From NCBI GenBank assembly GCA_022578965.1, contig MU400625.1, forward strand, positions 1-64,000: a stretch of 64,000 nt of DNA, given 5' to 3'. Positions 61,441-64,000 of this stretch are shown one piece after another. The notes beneath the pieces were generated by a model, which was not told where the DNA came from, ran no database searches, and saw only the letters and a list, made by a program, of their open reading frames with translations. Origin of the DNA: Xylaria sp. FL1777 (lineage: Eukaryota; Ascomycota; Sordariomycetes; Xylariales; Xylariaceae). Within the stretch, counting starts at the first letter, position 1. Every line of letters starts with the position of its first letter. The translations under genes and the position numbers were made by a program.

Positions 61441-61507
61441 GCAGCCTCAGTAGTATAGTGGGCAGCCCAAACACTGGCACGAGTTTAGGGGCTCAGGTCC
61501 CCTTTTT
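61441..61507 (+). ncRNA. Possible tRNA-derived (SINE-like) pol III box pair
   Basis: TAGTATAGTGGG at 61451 resembles a pol III A box as in tRNA-Asp-type genes. About 40 bp later GGCTCAGGTCC resembles a degenerate B box (consensus GGTTCRANYCC, two mismatches), followed by CC and six T, a pol III terminator. I cannot fold a proper cloverleaf, so this would be a tRNA pseudogene or a SINE head, not a working tRNA. Confidence 0.25.
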
Positions 61508-63229
61508 TGTTAGGTACAGTGCAGATGGGACATCCAGCTTCGTGGTCAGTCGTCATGGCATTTTTAGGCGGTGAAGATCGTTACCTTGTGAAGAAACCAT
61601 ACTAGACCGTTGTCCGGATTGCAGGGTCTGTCCGTCTCCCAACCTCAACATAGTATATGGAAAGCTTGGCTTGGTATTCGACGTCAAATGCCACATGAGA
61701 AAGTTGGCGTGGGCAAATATACCGACTATGCTGACATTGCGTGCGGACGTGGCCGATAACTCAGCGGAACCCGCCCCTGTTTTTGGTCCTTTCCACATCT
61801 TCCAGTAACCTGGGTAGTAGAAATACCGATTCTGGTTGTCAAGCCACATGAACCATCCCTCTCTCACCGCCATCACGAGAATCTGGAATGCCGATGGCGT
61901 GATACGTTGCACGACATAATGGCCTACGCAGTACATACGTAGTAAACTGCGGCCAGCTACACATACCACTGAGCTGCAGAACTGTCCCGGAGCAGAACCT
62001 TCGGCCTACCTATATTCTCTCAACCACAAAGCATTGAACCCAATAGGAGTTGGTTACCTTATCTTACAAGCCTTAGGATGGTGCTATCTAGCGACGGTTT
62101 CAAAGCAATGCGACCAGCTTGGAATTCAACCTTCCCGCTCGGTTACCGAGGTTGAGGATAAGTCGACTCGCAGCAGTCTGATCTATCTAAGCTTTTTTAT
62201 ATCTCCGCTATGCGGAGACTCTAGGTACTAGCGCTTCAATGTTTGCTAACTCCAACAAGAAGATGACATATAAAGGGCAACCTGCCGCGCGTTCCGGGGT
62301 AAAAGGGGAAAAAAGAAAAAACAATTGCGACGACTTTTTAAAAATGATACGTTGATGTCAACGCATGGATGAGTACAATTCAACGATCGTAATGGGCCTT
62401 TTCTGCCCAAGGTAGATCGTTTATCCTTCCTAATTCGTCATTCACCAATGATATCCTCGCAGCTGTCCCAATCTGGACTTTGCTCCAACAGATCGGTTGC
62501 TTCATTGTCACCGTACCAAACGCACAACATAGCCACGATGACGATCGCACGAGTCAAGCATTAACGGGGGAACAGTGTGGGTGGAAAAAGAAAGGATAGT
62601 GATCGTCAGGCACGCGGCGATCAAATGCCCCGAGCACCCACCGATCAGGTCCATCCTTAAAGCTGCTGATCTGGGGGAATGCTGCGGATTATCCTGCCAA
62701 CCTGTTTGCGTCGTACACTACCTACAAACGGGTGACGTGTAAGCAAGCCAAAACAAACCCTAGTTTAGGATACACTTATAATTCCTCCGAATTGGCTGCC
62801 TCTTGCCTGATATTATAGACTAGCGTTTCTCCTTTGCAGTTTGCTTACATTATTGTGGCTGTCCGCTCTTCTAATCTCGAAGGTTTGGTCTGATGCCATT
62901 AAGAAGGGGTGCTTTCAGAGCTCCATAACTATTCGCTACATCAAACACATCACACCTCAGAAAGCAATCAAAACGTCAGATTGTAGTCGACTAAGCATCC
63001 TCAGAATAGGCTAAACTGACTCCGCCTTTTCAGCTCGACCAGCTAAGGCTGATTTCAGAGCATTAAACACTAACGTATACCCAATGGGCTGGTCAAGAAA
63101 TTAGTTCGGCAACGGCGTTTCACGACGACGGCAAAACATGATTTACTAAGTCTTGCCTTATTATACTACGTGTGAGCAGCAAGTCAAAGGCACTTAATTC
63201 ATAAGATTTGTTATATCGCGGCAATCTAG

Positions 63230-63526
63230 ATGATTTCCTTACCTGGAGGGGATGGCCGAAAATGATCTCGAAATGTCTCACCTCTACAGCAAGTTCACCG
63301 CCACGACTCAGCGGACAGCTGCAGCAGCTCGGGAACTAGGAAAAGGAAAGAAATCCAAGCCCTCAATGAAAATGTCATACGTGCAGTATTACATGTTAAA
63401 TTTTGTGAAGACCTAGATAGTAACAACCCACCAGGCGAGAAAACCTCGGCATCAAGCTTGAATGTCAATCGGCGTCACATTAATAAAGAAACATTACTCA
63501 AGGATAATAAACTTTGCCATGTATAG
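63230..63526 (+). pseudogene. Protein-like open stretch, possible gene remnant
   Basis: One frame from ATG 63230 to TAG 63526 reads protein-like (VSPLQQVHRHDSADSCSSSG, RKRKEIQALNENVIRAVLHV, HVKFCEDLDSNNPPGEKTSA) but has an in-frame TGA at 63263. A second frame from ATG 63254 gives 54 residues (MAENDLEMSHLYSKF...). I recognise no family. It could be a last exon of a gene or a decayed copy; the TGA could come from a CGA codon. Confidence 0.25.
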
Positions 63527-64000
63527 CGGTAGGTAGGTGGCCGTATTGTGTTCTATCTTTAAGTCTACCATAATGCTTCGTTGAAACCCAAATTCGCCAA
63601 CCCAGTTTCTAAGAGGGTCAATTCGATGATCTAAAGCGCTCCTAACCATAGGAAACTAAAATCATTTGCCTCTTTTCGGTGTGTTTGTCTAGTCTATATA
63701 CCTGTGTCCAACTTCATATTTCGGTACCTATGCACAACTAGATTAAACGGAAGAGCACACGTTCGTTAGATCCCCCCTATGTTGAAGCTAATAAATTTCA
63801 GAGCAAACTGACGCCTCAACACGACGTCTAAGTCCACCAATCATTCGAGAATTACTCATAGTATTACCAAGCCCAACTGTTAAGCTGCTGCATGCGTAAA
63901 AAAAATTCACTCTATACCTGACTCTGGTTACCCGGGGAAAAAACAAAAGGTATTTCTTTTACAAGTATGCCCGCTGCTGTTCTGTCTGACTGTAGCTGAT

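Larger units (their letters stand above)
60496..64000. other. Spacer to window end, no confident gene
   Basis: About 3.5 kb. It holds TAGGTA-type word clusters (about 60935-61020 and 61385-61435), a tRNA-like box pair (61441-61507) and a protein-like open stretch (63230-63526), both listed separately. The 138-codon minus frame at 61553-61969 shows no family features. Confidence 0.4.

Noticed and set aside
1..64000. CRISPR array, rRNA operon or secondary-metabolite cluster
   Set aside because: No regular spacer-repeat arrays, rRNA-like sequence or polyketide/peptide synthase motifs are present, and the organism is a eukaryote.

Overview
The window looks like a filamentous ascomycete (Pezizomycotina, probably Sordariomycetes). 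Genes have short GT-AG introns of about 49-241 nt, and they include a FlbE-type conidiation protein, a Mdv1-type WD40 protein, a Zn2Cys6 transcription factor and an AAD-type aldo-keto reductase. A transposon-packed AT isochore beside it carries the signature of repeat-induced point mutation (RIP). All gene models and family names are my own reading of the sequence; no database search was possible.

Region 1 (1 to about 19860) is an almost pure A+T block without a credible host gene. Its layers can be partly reconstructed. A 7.1-kb LINE-like element lies on the minus strand (117-7243) between 15-bp target-site duplications (TSDs). A 5'-truncated 2.2-kb copy of it (11588-13782) lies between 16-bp duplications inside another repeat, whose uninterrupted paralogue is at 14793-15026. 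A DNA transposon (15721-19297) has 85-bp terminal inverted repeats and an 8-bp duplication. There are also 89-bp tandem units and a 10-bp minisatellite. All these elements are too mutated to encode protein.

Region 2 (about 19860-64000) has normal composition and low gene density. In order it holds: a RING-finger protein (+, 20022-21372); a FlbE-like developmental regulator (+, 24645-25874); an aldo-keto reductase with 3 exons (+, 29181-30545); a Zn2Cys6 transcription factor with 3 exons (-, 35776-38052); a secreted lactonase-fold beta-propeller protein with 4 exons (-, 43553-45313); a Mdv1-like mitochondrial fission WD40 protein with 4 exons (-, 49143-51367); chorismate mutase (+, 51998-52904); a BCP1/BCCIP protein (-, 53038-53970); a cyclin-domain protein (-, 56347-57261); and a broken SRPK-like kinase (+, 59115-60495).

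mdv1, aro7 and bcp1 form the only compact housekeeping cluster: mdv1 and aro7 are divergent, aro7 and bcp1 convergent with a 133-bp spacer. The other genes are separated by 2-5 kb of spacer holding simple repeats, many TACCTA/TAGGTA words and a few possible transposon or tRNA-like relics. The genes do not form an evident pathway or secondary-metabolite cluster. I found no convincing new multi-gene system. The most informative signals are the nested transposon stratigraphy, the TIR element, the RIP-spared LINE 5' end and the decayed kinase.
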